This document shows positions 6,786 to 15,473 of a stretch of DNA of 19,682 nt, in pieces (position 1 is the stretch's first letter; every line of letters starts with the position of its first letter). The position numbers were made by a program, and so were the translations under genes. The notes beneath the pieces are model-generated. The model was given only the letters and a program-made list of their open reading frames with translations. It did not search any database and had not been told where the DNA came from. This stretch comes from Gammaproteobacteria bacterium. Lineage in GTDB: Bacteria; Pseudomonadota; Gammaproteobacteria; Competibacterales; Competibacteraceae. The stretch covers positions 1-19,682 of the forward strand of contig PWUP01000223.1 in the NCBI GenBank assembly GCA_003562535.1, given 5' to 3'.

Positions 6786-7877
6786 ATGGGTTTTAAGTGT
6801 GGCATTGTCGGCCTGCCGAATGTAGGCAAATCCACCTTGTTTAACGCCTTAACCAAGGCCGGTATCCAAGCTGAAAATTATCCGTTTTGCACCATTGATC
6901 CCAATGTGGGCATTGTACCGGTACCTGACCCGCGTTTGCAGGCACTCGCTGCGATTGCTAAACCGCAAAAAGTTTTACCCACCACCATCGAATTTGTCGA
7001 TATCGCGGGTTTGGTCGCCGGTGCTGCCCAAGGCGAAGGCTTAGGCAATCAGTTTCTTGCCCACATTCGCGAAGTGGATGCCATTGCTCATGTTGTCCGC
7101 TGCTTTGTTGAAGATAATGTGGTGCATGTTGCAGGCACCATCGATCCTGTAGCCGACAGTCAAACCATCGATACGGAATTAGCCTTGGCGGATTTAGCCA
7201 CCGTCGAACGCGCTTTGCTCCGGGTGGAAAAAACCCTAAAAGCCGGTGGCAAAGACGCTCTAGCCTACCAAGCGTTGCTGCAACGGGTAAATGCGCATTT
7301 GGACGCTGGACATGCAGCACGCACCCTGACAGTAACCGCCGATGAGCGCTTAGCACTGCGTGATTTACACTTGCTCACCGCCAAGCCGGTCATGATTATC
7401 GCCAATATTGGCGAAGACGGTTTTGAGAACAACCCTTTATTGGATCAGATCCGCGCTCATGGTTTACAGCAAGGCGCTGAAGTGGTCCCCGTGTGTGCGA
7501 CCATCGAGGCTGAAATCGCCCTACTGGATGACGCAGATAAGGTAGAATTCCTAGCCGACTACGGCTTGGATGAGCCGGGTTTAAATCGAGTGATCCGTGC
7601 CGGTTATGATCTGTTAGGATTACAAACGTTTTTTACAGTCGGTCCTAAAGAAGCCCGAGCGTGGACAGTGCGTCAAGGCTCCACTGCCCCCCAAGCCGCC
7701 GGAGTGATTCACAGCGATTTCGAACGCGGGTTTATCCGTGCTGAGGTCATTGCCTACGCTGATTTTATCGCCTGCAACGGTGAGATCGGCGCTAAAGAAG
7801 CCGGTAAATGGCGACTAGAGGGTAAGGACTACATCCTTAAAGAAGGCGATGTGATGCATTTTCGGTTTAATGTATGA
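6786..7877 (+). CDS. ychF: Redox-regulated ATPase YchF (Obg-like)
   Basis: Universally conserved P-loop protein of the Obg superfamily. It binds ribosomes and prefers ATP over GTP. The product is 363 residues, the usual length. It has G1 GLPNVGKST (9-17), G3 DIAG (72-75) and an altered G4 motif, NIGED (207-211), where GTPases have NKxD; this change fits the ATP preference. A coiled-coil insertion lies at about 130-190. The C-terminal TGS domain (about 278-361) includes FFTVGPKEARAW and ends EGDVMHFRFNV. The ATG at 6786 follows a GAGGATCATGCACTG leader with a usable Shine-Dalgarno. It stands alone here, divergent from the two-component genes and convergent with the tRNA. Confidence 0.97.
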   Translation: MGFKCGIVGLPNVGKSTLFNALTKAGIQAENYPFCTIDPNVGIVPVPDPRLQALAAIAKPQKVLPTTIEFVDIAGLVAGAAQGEGLGNQFLAHIREVDAIAHVVRCFVEDNVVHVAGTIDPVADSQTIDTELALADLATVERALLRVEKTLKAGGKDALAYQALLQRVNAHLDAGHAARTLTVTADERLALRDLHLLTAKPVMIIANIGEDGFENNPLLDQIRAHGLQQGAEVVPVCATIEAEIALLDDADKVEFLADYGLDEPGLNRVIRAGYDLLGLQTFFTVGPKEARAWTVRQGSTAPQAAGVIHSDFERGFIRAEVIAYADFIACNGEIGAKEAGKWRLEGKDYILKEGDVMHFRFNV

Positions 7878-7953
7878 GTAGGCGAGGAGAAACCCTGCCG
7901 GGGCAACCGGGTCATTAAAATAATGGATGCGCTGGGGAAGATAATGTTAGATG

Positions 7954-8029
<76 letters not shown>

Positions 8030-8045
8030 ACAGACTAGATGCGTT

Positions 8046-8074
8046 ATAGTAAGGGGTCAGCATCGGGCTGTCAA
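8046..8074 (-). promoter_or_regulatory. Sigma70-type promoter of tRNA-Asn
   Basis: On the minus strand there is a perfect TTGACA (8074-8069), a 17-nt spacer, then TACTAT (8051-8046). The tRNA 5' end lies 17 nt beyond the -10 box. Spacing and box quality are what a strong stable-RNA promoter should show. Confidence 0.85.
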
Positions 8075-8146
8075 GGGGCATCGTACCCTCCAAGCTGGCG
8101 TAAGCTTTATTCTTGAAAATAACAGTGACAACTGAGGATACCCATT

Positions 8147-9235
8147 ATGCGATTACGTACTGTACTGATCAGCGCTATCAGCGCCTTGTTTATTACCATG
8201 AGCGGCACGGCCTTGGCCGATGCCCATACCTATTACCAAGGCAAAACCATCCGGATCATGATTCCTTTTTCCCCCGGTGGCGGTACCGATACCTTTGGGC
8301 GTTATATTGCCCAATATCTGGGGCGGCATATTCCGGGTAATCCCACAGTGATTGCCGAAAATGTAACGGGTGCTGGCGGATTATTAGGCTCCAACGAATT
8401 TGCCGAACGTGTGGATAAAGACGGACTGACCCTGCTGACGGCCTCGGGTCATTTAAATCTACGCGCGTATTTAGGCTTGCAAGGCTTGCGGTTAAATCTC
8501 GATGAGCTGACCCCCGTAGTGGCCGCCCCTATGGGGCATATTACCGCGCTGAATACCCGCACTTCAGGTATTGAGTCACCGCTGCAATTTTTAGACACGC
8601 CCCGACGCTTGACCAAAGGGATTACCGATCCTGTGGGTTTGGTTGAGGCATTAGTGGCCTTGGAATTGTTTGAGGTCGATTATCGTGCGGTTCCGGGTTA
8701 CGGTGGTCGTGGTGATACGCGGATCGCCTTTGAGCGCGGTGAATTGGCGCTGACGACGCAAAGCACCCCGGCTTATCTGGCGCGCGTCGTGCCCTTGGTT
8801 GAAGAAGGCACCGCTCAACCTTTATACGCCATCGGTTTTGTCGATGCTGAAGGTCGTCCGGTTCGCGATCCTGCCGCGCCTGACATCATTACTGCGCCCG
8901 AACTGTACGAGCAAATTCACGGTGCAGAGCCATCAGGACCGGCTTGGGACGCTTACAAGGTGGTCGCTAATTTGGTGCAAAACACCCGTGGCACGATTTG
9001 GGTGCATTCCGATGTTCCCCCAGAAGCCTTAGAAGCGCTGCGCATCGGTGTGGATGCCATGGTGCTTGACCCCGAGTTTCAAGCCACTGGTGAAACCATG
9101 ATGGGGGGATATGAAATCATCAGCGGTGCTGGCTTGGATCAAATTAAGGCCGATTTAGACGCCGCTCCACCCGAAGTGGTGACGTGGGTTCAAGATCTGC
9201 TCACGGATCGCTTTGGTGTCCGTTTCGATCGCTAA
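8147..9235 (+). CDS. Tripartite tricarboxylate transporter substrate-binding protein (TctC/Bug family)
   Basis: Periplasmic receptor of a TTT-family importer, 362 residues. The N-terminus is a signal peptide (about 1-24) with likely cleavage after SGTALA. The mature protein has the Bug/TctC opening YYQGKTIRIMIPFSPGGGTD, in which the SPGGGTD loop contacts ligand carboxylates in known structures, followed by NVTGAGGLLGSNEFA. It is somewhat longer than many TctC proteins (about 320). The first gene of the plus-strand transporter array, it is followed closely by the TctA permease. An intercistronic hairpin separates the two, which would favour a higher level of receptor than of permease. Known TTT ligands include citrate, other carboxylates and some aromatics; the substrate here is undetermined. 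No convincing promoter was seen upstream. Confidence 0.88.
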   Translation: MRLRTVLISAISALFITMSGTALADAHTYYQGKTIRIMIPFSPGGGTDTFGRYIAQYLGRHIPGNPTVIAENVTGAGGLLGSNEFAERVDKDGLTLLTASGHLNLRAYLGLQGLRLNLDELTPVVAAPMGHITALNTRTSGIESPLQFLDTPRRLTKGITDPVGLVEALVALELFEVDYRAVPGYGGRGDTRIAFERGELALTTQSTPAYLARVVPLVEEGTAQPLYAIGFVDAEGRPVRDPAAPDIITAPELYEQIHGAEPSGPAWDAYKVVANLVQNTRGTIWVHSDVPPEALEALRIGVDAMVLDPEFQATGETMMGGYEIISGAGLDQIKADLDAAPPEVVTWVQDLLTDRFGVRFDR

Positions 9236-9249
9236 CCTTCCTCTACGAC

Positions 9250-9274
9250 TAACGCCCGCTTCGAGCGGGCGTTA
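9250..9274 (+). terminator. Intercistronic hairpin between tctC-like and tctA-like genes
   Basis: TAACGCCCGCT (9250-9260) pairs perfectly with AGCGGGCGTTA (9264-9274) around a TCG loop: an 11-bp, GC-rich stem. No strong T-run follows immediately. It probably acts as a partial attenuator or as a 3'-end stabiliser for the receptor mRNA, a common arrangement downstream of binding-protein genes. Confidence 0.75.
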
Positions 9275-9292
9275 TGCCTGCGGGTTTCCCCC

Positions 9293-10762
9293 ATGCTTGA
9301 CGCCCTAATCAACGGTTTATTTATCCTGCTCGATCCATTTCGGATGCTGATGTTATTGGCCGGTGTGGTTATCGGCATTGTCGTCGGCATTCTGCCCGGT
9401 TTAGGCGGACTTATGGGCATGGCCTTAGTCCTGCCCTTTTTGTTCGGTATGGATCCGTATGCCGGCATTGCCATGCTGATCGGCATTGCTGCTGCGGTGC
9501 CCAGTGCTGATACCTTTCCCTCCGTGCTGATGGGTATTCCCGGTTCCAGTGGTTCGCAAGCCACCATTATGGACGGCTACCCCTTAGCGCGTCAGGGGCA
9601 GGCTGCACGGGCTTTGGGCGCGGCATTCAGCGCCTCTATGGTCGGTGGAGTGATTGGTGCGCTAGCCTTAACCGCCTTAGTGCCGTTTGCGCGCCCGATT
9701 GTGCTAGCGTTTGGCTCTCCCGAACTGTTTATGCTGACCCTACTGGGTTTAAGCATGGTCGGGGTATTAAGCGGCAGTCGTCCATTGCTCGGTATCATTG
9801 CGGGCGTGTTTGGCGTGTTGATTGGCACGGTGGGCGGAGCGCCCGTGGCCGCAGAATATCGGTTTGTATTCGGCGAGTTGTATTTATACGATGGGGTTTC
9901 GCTGGTCATTCTGGCGCTGGGGCTGTTCGCCCTACCAGAAATCATCGACCTGCTGGCCCGCGGCGGATCAATCGCCGAACGCGCGCCGGGTTTGGGAGGG
10001 GGCTGGCTGCAAGGGGTGCGCGATACCTTGCGGCATAAATGGTTGGTCACCCGTCACAGTTTGTTTGGGATTTTTATCGGCTTCATCCCTGGCATGGGAT
10101 CGTCGATTATTGACTGGCTGAATTACGGCTATGTGGTGCAAACCAGTCGAGATCGCTCGCAATTTGGTAAAGGCGATATCCGTGGCGTGATCGCCCCGGA
10201 ATCGGCCAATAACGCCCGCGAAGGCGGGGTATTGATGCCGACGCTGTTATTTGGGGTGCCTGGCTCCAGTGCGATGGCGCTATTTCTTGGGGCGATGTTG
10301 ATTTTCGGCGTCCAACCTGGGCCGCAGTTATTGCGCGATGAGTTGGATCTAGTGTTTGTGATCATCTGGTCGTTGGCGCTGGGCAATATTTTCGGCACTC
10401 TGCTGTGCTTATTATTGAGTCGGCCTATTGCTGCCCTAACGTTTGTGCCGTTTTATTATTTGGCTCCCGTGGTGCTGATTATTGTCATTCTTGGGGCGTT
10501 CCAAGAAACCCGGCATTGGGGGGATTTGTTGATGCTGTTCGGTTTCGGCCTGCTCGGTTGGATCATGAAGCGCATCAGCATGCCGCGTCCACCGTTATTG
10601 ATTGGTTTTATTCTCAGTTCGCTGGCCGAACGGTATTTATGGATGTCGTATAACCTGTACGACTGGGAATGGTTATACCGGCCAATGGTGATTGCTATTG
10701 GTACGGTGACTATAGCTCTGGTCGTTGCCGGTATTTGGGTGAAGCGCCGTGCGGCGCAGTAG
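9293..10762 (+). CDS. Tripartite tricarboxylate transporter large permease (TctA family)
   Basis: Large membrane subunit of a TTT importer, 489 residues with about 11-12 hydrophobic segments. The two inverted-repeat halves carry paired motifs. The first half has GILPGLGGLMGMAL (32-45) and GIPGSSGSQATIMDGYPLAR (81-100). The second has GFIPGMGSS, then APESANNAREGG and FGVPGSS, close to the family APE(S/A)ANNA and GIPGS motifs. It is driven by an ion gradient. The usual third component, the small four-helix TctB, is missing: only 57 bp separates this gene from the receptor and 108 bp from the next gene. The Shine-Dalgarno is weak. The C-terminus ends shortly after the last helix, with no fused TctB-like domain that I can see. 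Confidence 0.93.
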   Translation: MLDALINGLFILLDPFRMLMLLAGVVIGIVVGILPGLGGLMGMALVLPFLFGMDPYAGIAMLIGIAAAVPSADTFPSVLMGIPGSSGSQATIMDGYPLARQGQAARALGAAFSASMVGGVIGALALTALVPFARPIVLAFGSPELFMLTLLGLSMVGVLSGSRPLLGIIAGVFGVLIGTVGGAPVAAEYRFVFGELYLYDGVSLVILALGLFALPEIIDLLARGGSIAERAPGLGGGWLQGVRDTLRHKWLVTRHSLFGIFIGFIPGMGSSIIDWLNYGYVVQTSRDRSQFGKGDIRGVIAPESANNAREGGVLMPTLLFGVPGSSAMALFLGAMLIFGVQPGPQLLRDELDLVFVIIWSLALGNIFGTLLCLLLSRPIAALTFVPFYYLAPVVLIIVILGAFQETRHWGDLLMLFGFGLLGWIMKRISMPRPPLLIGFILSSLAERYLWMSYNLYDWEWLYRPMVIAIGTVTIALVVAGIWVKRRAAQ

Positions 10763-10870
10763 TCCATAATAGTCAGGTGGGTAAGCTATGAACGCTTGAC
10801 GTCACTTGCGGATAACGTGAAACTGTCCAAACACTAACAACAGTGAATGATAACGAGGAGATGATGACTC

Positions 10871-11905
10871 ATGAAATACATGGTGAGTGGGGTTTGCGCC
10901 ACAGTGGCTGCACTCGGGTTGACATTAGCCGCATCCAATCCGGTCATTGCTCAAGAGGTTAGAGAATTACGCTGGGCAACCTCGGCGGTCGGTTCAGCTG
11001 GACATCGCGCCAAGGTGAATCTCATGGCGGTGTTAAACCGCGAGTGGGAGGGTTACAACATCAATGTCTTACCTACACCTGGGGCGATTGCCACCATCCG
11101 TGGTTTCACAACGGGTGAATTTGACGGCTATTATGGGGCGGATATCGCTTTTCAAGAGTTGGCAAATGACACCGGCCGGTTCACTGGGTTTGCCGAGCGG
11201 GTGCAGCGTCCGCCCGTACAATCGTTCTGGGCCTATACCATGGAAGTCGGTTTGGCGGTACGCGCCGATGAACACGCCTCCATGACCGGATGGCGCGATT
11301 TAGCCGGTCAGCCGGTATTCACTGGCCCGGCACCGTGGGATGTACGCGCCGCGTTGGAAAATGCGCTGAATGTCCTAGAAGTCGGACACACCTATCGGGA
11401 ACTGGATCTCGGTTTAGCCGGTTCCTCGCTGAACCAGCGCACGATTAGTGGCTTTATTGCCTACACTGCGGGCGAGTCCGCTCTGGCTCCTTGGGTGCAG
11501 GAAGCGGAAATGGCGGCCAATATCGCTGTGCTCAGCCCCAGTGATGCAGAAATTGCTGAATTGCAGGCGGCGGGTTTGGATGTCGTGGCGATCAGCAGCT
11601 CGGTATTCCACACTGATTTAGGCGTGGATGAAGTCTATTTTGTGCCGTTTTTCTATGGGTTTCACCTTGGCACCGATGTCCCTGAAGACGATTTATACGC
11701 CATGTTATTAGCCATCGAGACTCATGCCGAAGAGCTGGCAACAGCCGATGCCGTGTTTGCGCAACTGGCTGTGGATATGCCTGAATTGCAACGTCGTGGA
11801 GTGCAATCCGCCATTCAATCCGCAGAGGTTCACCCCGGTCTGGCGCGGTATCTGCGCGAGCGCGACGCTTGGGACCCGGCATGGGATGACCGGATTGCCC
11901 AATAA
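10871..11905 (+). CDS. TAXI-family TRAP transporter solute-binding protein
   Basis: Periplasmic receptor of a TRAP transporter, 344 residues. A signal peptide spans about 1-27, with likely cleavage near NPVIAQ. The mature protein opens LRWATSAVGSAGHRAKVNLM, and a GAIATIRGFTTGEFDGYYGA region follows. The C-terminus has VHPGLARYLRE (320-330), resembling the HPGA-R-Y-E motif of TAXI proteins. The best support is context: a fused 4TM/12TM TRAP permease, the usual partner of TAXI receptors, starts 22 bp downstream. The ATG at 10871 lies 10 nt after AGGAG; two ATGs at 10861 and 10864 are out of frame. Known TAXI ligands are few (for example glutamate), so the substrate is left open. Confidence 0.82.
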   Translation: MKYMVSGVCATVAALGLTLAASNPVIAQEVRELRWATSAVGSAGHRAKVNLMAVLNREWEGYNINVLPTPGAIATIRGFTTGEFDGYYGADIAFQELANDTGRFTGFAERVQRPPVQSFWAYTMEVGLAVRADEHASMTGWRDLAGQPVFTGPAPWDVRAALENALNVLEVGHTYRELDLGLAGSSLNQRTISGFIAYTAGESALAPWVQEAEMAANIAVLSPSDAEIAELQAAGLDVVAISSSVFHTDLGVDEVYFVPFFYGFHLGTDVPEDDLYAMLLAIETHAEELATADAVFAQLAVDMPELQRRGVQSAIQSAEVHPGLARYLRERDAWDPAWDDRIAQ

Positions 11906-11927
11906 ATCCACATAGACGGCACTGATC

Positions 11928-13913
11928 ATGTCGGCTGATCAGCAAGACTCACCCGATCATGCCCCGCTGACAAGGCCGCGCCTGGTGGCGACGGCCTTGT
12001 TTTATGCCGTAGCGGTTGGGTTTTTCGGTTATCTCTCCTATTACTACCTTGGGCGTCTCGGCGGGCCGACGCAACTGGCCGTAGCCATGGTGCCGGTGGC
12101 CATCGCCTTGGTGTTTCTCAACGATGCCCGCTATGGACGCTTGTATCCGGCCTTGGGGCCTTGGGGTGGGGTGATCGCCGCCAGCGGATATTTAGCGATA
12201 TTAGTGTACTGTGCGTATTATCTCAGCGTAGAATTTGACGCCATCCGGATTTTTCGCGTCGGATTCTGGAACGCTCATGATATGTGGGTGGGCGGGACAG
12301 TAGCCGCAGCGGTTCTGGAATACACGCGGCGTAAATACTTGCCCGTATTTGTGATCAATATTGTGCTCATTGTTTACACTCTCTATGGGCACCACATACC
12401 CGGGATGTTCAGTCACACTGGGTTTACCTGGCAGCGGGTGGTCAGTGCCGCCAGCTTGGAAATCAGTACCGGGGTATTTGAACGCCTGTCGCAACTGGGT
12501 CTAACACTCATCGGTTCTTTTATCCTCGTGCTGAGTGCGCTCAAAGCCTTTAATTGCATTGATTCCATACTGCGTGGCAGCAGTCGGCTGGCCGCACGAG
12601 TGCCGCGCTTACTGCCCCAAGTGGCCGTGTTAGGCTCGTTTGGTGTGGCGGCGGTCAGCGGCAGTGGTGCAGCCAATGCCGCGACCACGGGCACGGCGAC
12701 TATTCCGGCATTGATTCGGGCGGGTTTACCGCGTGTTAAAGCCGCTGCCGTTGAAACGGCCTCATCTCTGGGGGGGCAGTTGACTCCACCGCTGATGGGG
12801 ATTGCCGCCTTTATGATGGCCGATTTGATGGGCGTGAGTTATTTCGATGTGGTGGCGCGGGGCTTTGTACCCGCCCTGATTTTTTTCCTCGGCGTGGCTT
12901 TTTCAGTGCATTTACTCTCCGCTCGGTATTTTAAATACCGTGTGATCCCCGCAGTCGAGCCGATGGGCTTAATGGATTGGGCGAATATCGCCGCCTATGT
13001 GCTGTCCGTCGCGGCATTGATTTATTACATGGGCGTGTTGCGGCAATCGGCTATGAATGCGGCACAAACGGTATTCATCGGGCTGTTGCTGGGCTTGAGT
13101 GTGCTGTTTTTTATCCAGTGTGTGCGCGAACGGCAACGCCGCGTGAGTGTGTGGCTCGCCCCGTTCCGGCGGCTGATTGACACGTTCGCCACCACGACTT
13201 CGGAATTAGTGGTGTTGCTGGCCTCACTCGGTATCCTGACAGCGATGTTCACCATCACGGGAGTGCCGACTAAAGTCGGGGTGCTGGTGCTGGAAATGGC
13301 TCAAGTTAATCTGGTGTTGATGGTTTTGGTAGCCTTTGCCTTTGGCTATCTGGTGGGCATGGGGCTGCCGGTTGCGCCGACCTATATCATTCTCGCCGTG
13401 GTCATCGCACCGTTTATGATTCGCGCCGGCTTTAACCCTTGGGTGGTGCATTTCTTTGCCTTTTTTGTCGCGGTCTTTGGGGAATTATCGCCGCCGACCT
13501 CGGTCACTGCAGCCGTGACCTCACGGATTGCTGAAGCACCGTTTGTGGCGACCATGATTCACGCTATGGGCTTATGTATGCCGTTGATACTGATGATCGG
13601 CGCGGTGTTCACTCGTCCTGAGTTGGTCGTCGAACCGGGTGCGGCGCAATTGACGGCTATGGCAATTGTCTTGATGGCGACATTGGCGATGAGTTTCGCC
13701 TTGCAGGGGCGTTGGGCGAGCCGAGTGAGCTTAGATCGCTTACTGCGGTTTACCTTAGCCGCTTTGGCCTTGGTGGCGTTGTTTCATCCAACCCAGTCGG
13801 TCGCTTTGGGGGTCACTGCGGTGGTTGCCGTCGCCTTGGCGGTGGGTTTAGTCCGTGGCGGTCGTCTGCCTGAATTGCGTGATCCGGTGCATGAACGCAA
13901 TCTCCCTAAGTAA
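11928..13913 (+). CDS. TRAP transporter permease, 4TM/12TM fusion (TAXI type)
   Basis: Membrane component of an ion-driven TRAP importer, 661 residues, mostly hydrophobic. The N-terminal part (about 18-215) corresponds to the small DctQ-like four-helix subunit. The remainder is the DctM-like transport domain. Diagnostic motifs are SGSGAANAATTGT (244-256), ETASSLGGQLTPPLMG (286-301) and, in the second half, MGLPVAPTY and GELSPPTSVTAAV. The last 100 residues are further hydrophobic helices. It follows the TAXI receptor by 22 bp and both belong to one transport system. Length and fused layout match TRAP-TAXI permeases rather than the separate DctQ/DctM pair. Confidence 0.95.
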   Translation: MSADQQDSPDHAPLTRPRLVATALFYAVAVGFFGYLSYYYLGRLGGPTQLAVAMVPVAIALVFLNDARYGRLYPALGPWGGVIAASGYLAILVYCAYYLSVEFDAIRIFRVGFWNAHDMWVGGTVAAAVLEYTRRKYLPVFVINIVLIVYTLYGHHIPGMFSHTGFTWQRVVSAASLEISTGVFERLSQLGLTLIGSFILVLSALKAFNCIDSILRGSSRLAARVPRLLPQVAVLGSFGVAAVSGSGAANAATTGTATIPALIRAGLPRVKAAAVETASSLGGQLTPPLMGIAAFMMADLMGVSYFDVVARGFVPALIFFLGVAFSVHLLSARYFKYRVIPAVEPMGLMDWANIAAYVLSVAALIYYMGVLRQSAMNAAQTVFIGLLLGLSVLFFIQCVRERQRRVSVWLAPFRRLIDTFATTTSELVVLLASLGILTAMFTITGVPTKVGVLVLEMAQVNLVLMVLVAFAFGYLVGMGLPVAPTYIILAVVIAPFMIRAGFNPWVVHFFAFFVAVFGELSPPTSVTAAVTSRIAEAPFVATMIHAMGLCMPLILMIGAVFTRPELVVEPGAAQLTAMAIVLMATLAMSFALQGRWASRVSLDRLLRFTLAALALVALFHPTQSVALGVTAVVAVALAVGLVRGGRLPELRDPVHERNLPK

Positions 13914-13935
13914 CCCACCGTGGGTGTATAGCCTT

Positions 13936-13967
13936 ATGGTATGCGCTTTGCTACCATCTGCGTTTTT
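13936..13967 (+). terminator. Possible intrinsic terminator after the TRAP permease
   Basis: ATGGTA (13936-13941) and TACCAT (13952-13957) can pair, with an inner GC/GC pair and one bulge, followed by CTGCGTTTTT. The stem is only moderately stable and the T-run starts 5 nt after it. It may separate the TRAP and Liv transcription units in part. Confidence 0.35.
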
Positions 13968-13989
13968 GTGACCAAGAGATGAGTGTCCC

Positions 13990-14772
13990 GTGACCATTGC
14001 GCTGTCGATCCAAAATATCAGTCGCTCCTTTGGCGGGGTGCGAGCCGTACATGAATGCTCCTTTGAGATTCAAGCCGGTTCAATCACCGGCTTAATCGGG
14101 CCGAATGGGGCAGGCAAAACCACGCTGTTTAATATGGTAGCGGGGTTATTTCCACCGGATGACGGTCGAATTGAATTCTACGGCCAAGACATTACCGGTT
14201 TGCCCGCTCATAAGCTGTTTCAGTTGGGCATTGTCCGCACCTTTCAAATTCCCCATGAATTTGCCCGCATGACGGTATTGGATAACCTCATGCTGGTTCC
14301 CGGTGATCAGTCCGGTGAGAATCTGCTGGCGGCTTGGACCTTATGGCGTCGGGTTCGGCGTCAAGAACGAACCATCCGTCGCCGTGCTGAAGACGTGCTG
14401 GAGTTTTTGAATCTGACCCATTTGCGTGATGAACTGGCTGGTAATTTATCCGGTGGGCAGAAAAAACTGTTGGAACTGGGGCGGACGATGATGACCGAGC
14501 CTAAATTAGTCTTGCTCGACGAACCGGCGGCCGGAGTGAATCGCACTTTGTTGGGGACGTTAAACGAGATCATCGAACGCTTAAACCGCGAACAGGGCTA
14601 TACCTTCTGTGTGGTCGAACACGATATGGCCATGGTGCGGCGGCTGTGTGACCCGGTCATTGTCATGGCCGAGGGCACCTTACTGACCCAAGGCACAATG
14701 GATGAAATTATGGCCAATGAACAGGTGCTCGAAGCGTATTTAGGGCGCGGTGCGGCTGAGGATATGATATGA
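13990..14772 (+). CDS. livG: Branched-chain amino acid-type ABC transporter ATP-binding protein (LivG-like)
   Basis: Cytoplasmic ATPase subunit of a HAAT-family importer, 260 residues. Walker A is GPNGAGKTT (37-45), the Q-loop glutamine is Gln86, the signature is LSGGQ (153-157), Walker B is LVLLDEP (173-179) and the switch histidine is His211. The segment after the Q loop (IPHEFARMTVLDNLML) and the PAAGVN that follows Walker B are LivG-like. The start is GTG 13990; the ATG at 13979 is out of frame. It leads a four-gene set with overlapping or abutting junctions (livG-livF-livH-livM). The gene symbol reflects family membership only: the receptor linked to this operon is not a Liv-type binding protein, so the cargo may not be leucine, isoleucine or valine. 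Confidence 0.92.
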   Translation: MTIALSIQNISRSFGGVRAVHECSFEIQAGSITGLIGPNGAGKTTLFNMVAGLFPPDDGRIEFYGQDITGLPAHKLFQLGIVRTFQIPHEFARMTVLDNLMLVPGDQSGENLLAAWTLWRRVRRQERTIRRRAEDVLEFLNLTHLRDELAGNLSGGQKKLLELGRTMMTEPKLVLLDEPAAGVNRTLLGTLNEIIERLNREQGYTFCVVEHDMAMVRRLCDPVIVMAEGTLLTQGTMDEIMANEQVLEAYLGRGAAEDMI

Positions 14773-15473
14773 GTGTACTGCGTATGGATTCGGTGTATGG
14801 CGGCTACGGCGGCGCGGATATCCTCTGCGGGGTATCCCTAGAGATCGGGCCGGGGGAAATCATCGCCGTCATCGGCCCCAATGGTGCCGGTAAATCCACC
14901 GCCATGAAAGCGGTGTTTGGTCTGGCCAAAGTGCGCCAAGGCTCAATCCATTTCATGGACAAAAACATCACCGGTTTGGCGGCGGATCGGGTGGTGCAGC
15001 AAGGGATCAGCTATGTGCCCCAGGTGGATAATGTCTTCCCCTCGCTGTCGGTAGAAGAGAATCTGGATATGGGCGCATTTTTGCGCAAAGACGACTTCTC
15101 CGCTCAGAAACGTAAAATCTATGAATTATTTCCACCACTGGCCGAACGTCGAACCCAGTCGGCAGGCACCTTATCGGGCGGTCAGCGCCAGATGGTGGCT
15201 ATGGGGCGAGCGTTAATGCTTGACCCTAAACTACTGCTGCTTGATGAGCCGACGGCAGGTTTAAGCCCTCGCTATATGGATCAAATCTTTGCCATTGTGC
15301 GTGATATTAACTCACTGGGTATCAGCATTATGATGGTCGAACAAAACGCCCGCCAAGCGTTAGGGCTGGCGCATCGCGGCTATGTATTGGCCACCGGTGC
15401 CAATCGTTTCTCCGACACCGGGGCTAATTTATTAGCGAATGAAGAAGTCGCACGCATGTTTTTGGGTGGATAA
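14769..15473 (+). CDS. livF: Branched-chain amino acid-type ABC transporter ATP-binding protein (LivF-like)
   Basis: Second ATPase subunit, 234 residues, the usual LivF length. It has Walker A GPNGAGKST (36-44), Q-loop Gln85 in YVPQVDNVFPSLSVEENL, signature LSGGQ (135-139) and Walker B LLLLDEP (155-161). The switch motif is MVEQNA, with glutamine in place of histidine, which is normal for LivF. The ATG overlaps the livG stop (ATGA), so translation is coupled. It should form a heterodimer with the LivG-like subunit beneath the LivH/LivM membrane pair. Confidence 0.94.
   Translation: MSVLRMDSVYGGYGGADILCGVSLEIGPGEIIAVIGPNGAGKSTAMKAVFGLAKVRQGSIHFMDKNITGLAADRVVQQGISYVPQVDNVFPSLSVEENLDMGAFLRKDDFSAQKRKIYELFPPLAERRTQSAGTLSGGQRQMVAMGRALMLDPKLLLLDEPTAGLSPRYMDQIFAIVRDINSLGISIMMVEQNARQALGLAHRGYVLATGANRFSDTGANLLANEEVARMFLGG

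Noticed and set aside
7885..7910. Terminator after ychF
   Set aside because: Short GC-rich pairings (TGCC/GGCA, ACCC/GGGT) exist, but they do not form one convincing stem and the following CATTAAAA is not a T-tract on the plus strand.
10796..10824. Promoter TTGACG ... GAAACT upstream of the first TAXI gene
   Set aside because: The -35 is fair, but the -10 at the right spacing is poor. I could not support an independent promoter.
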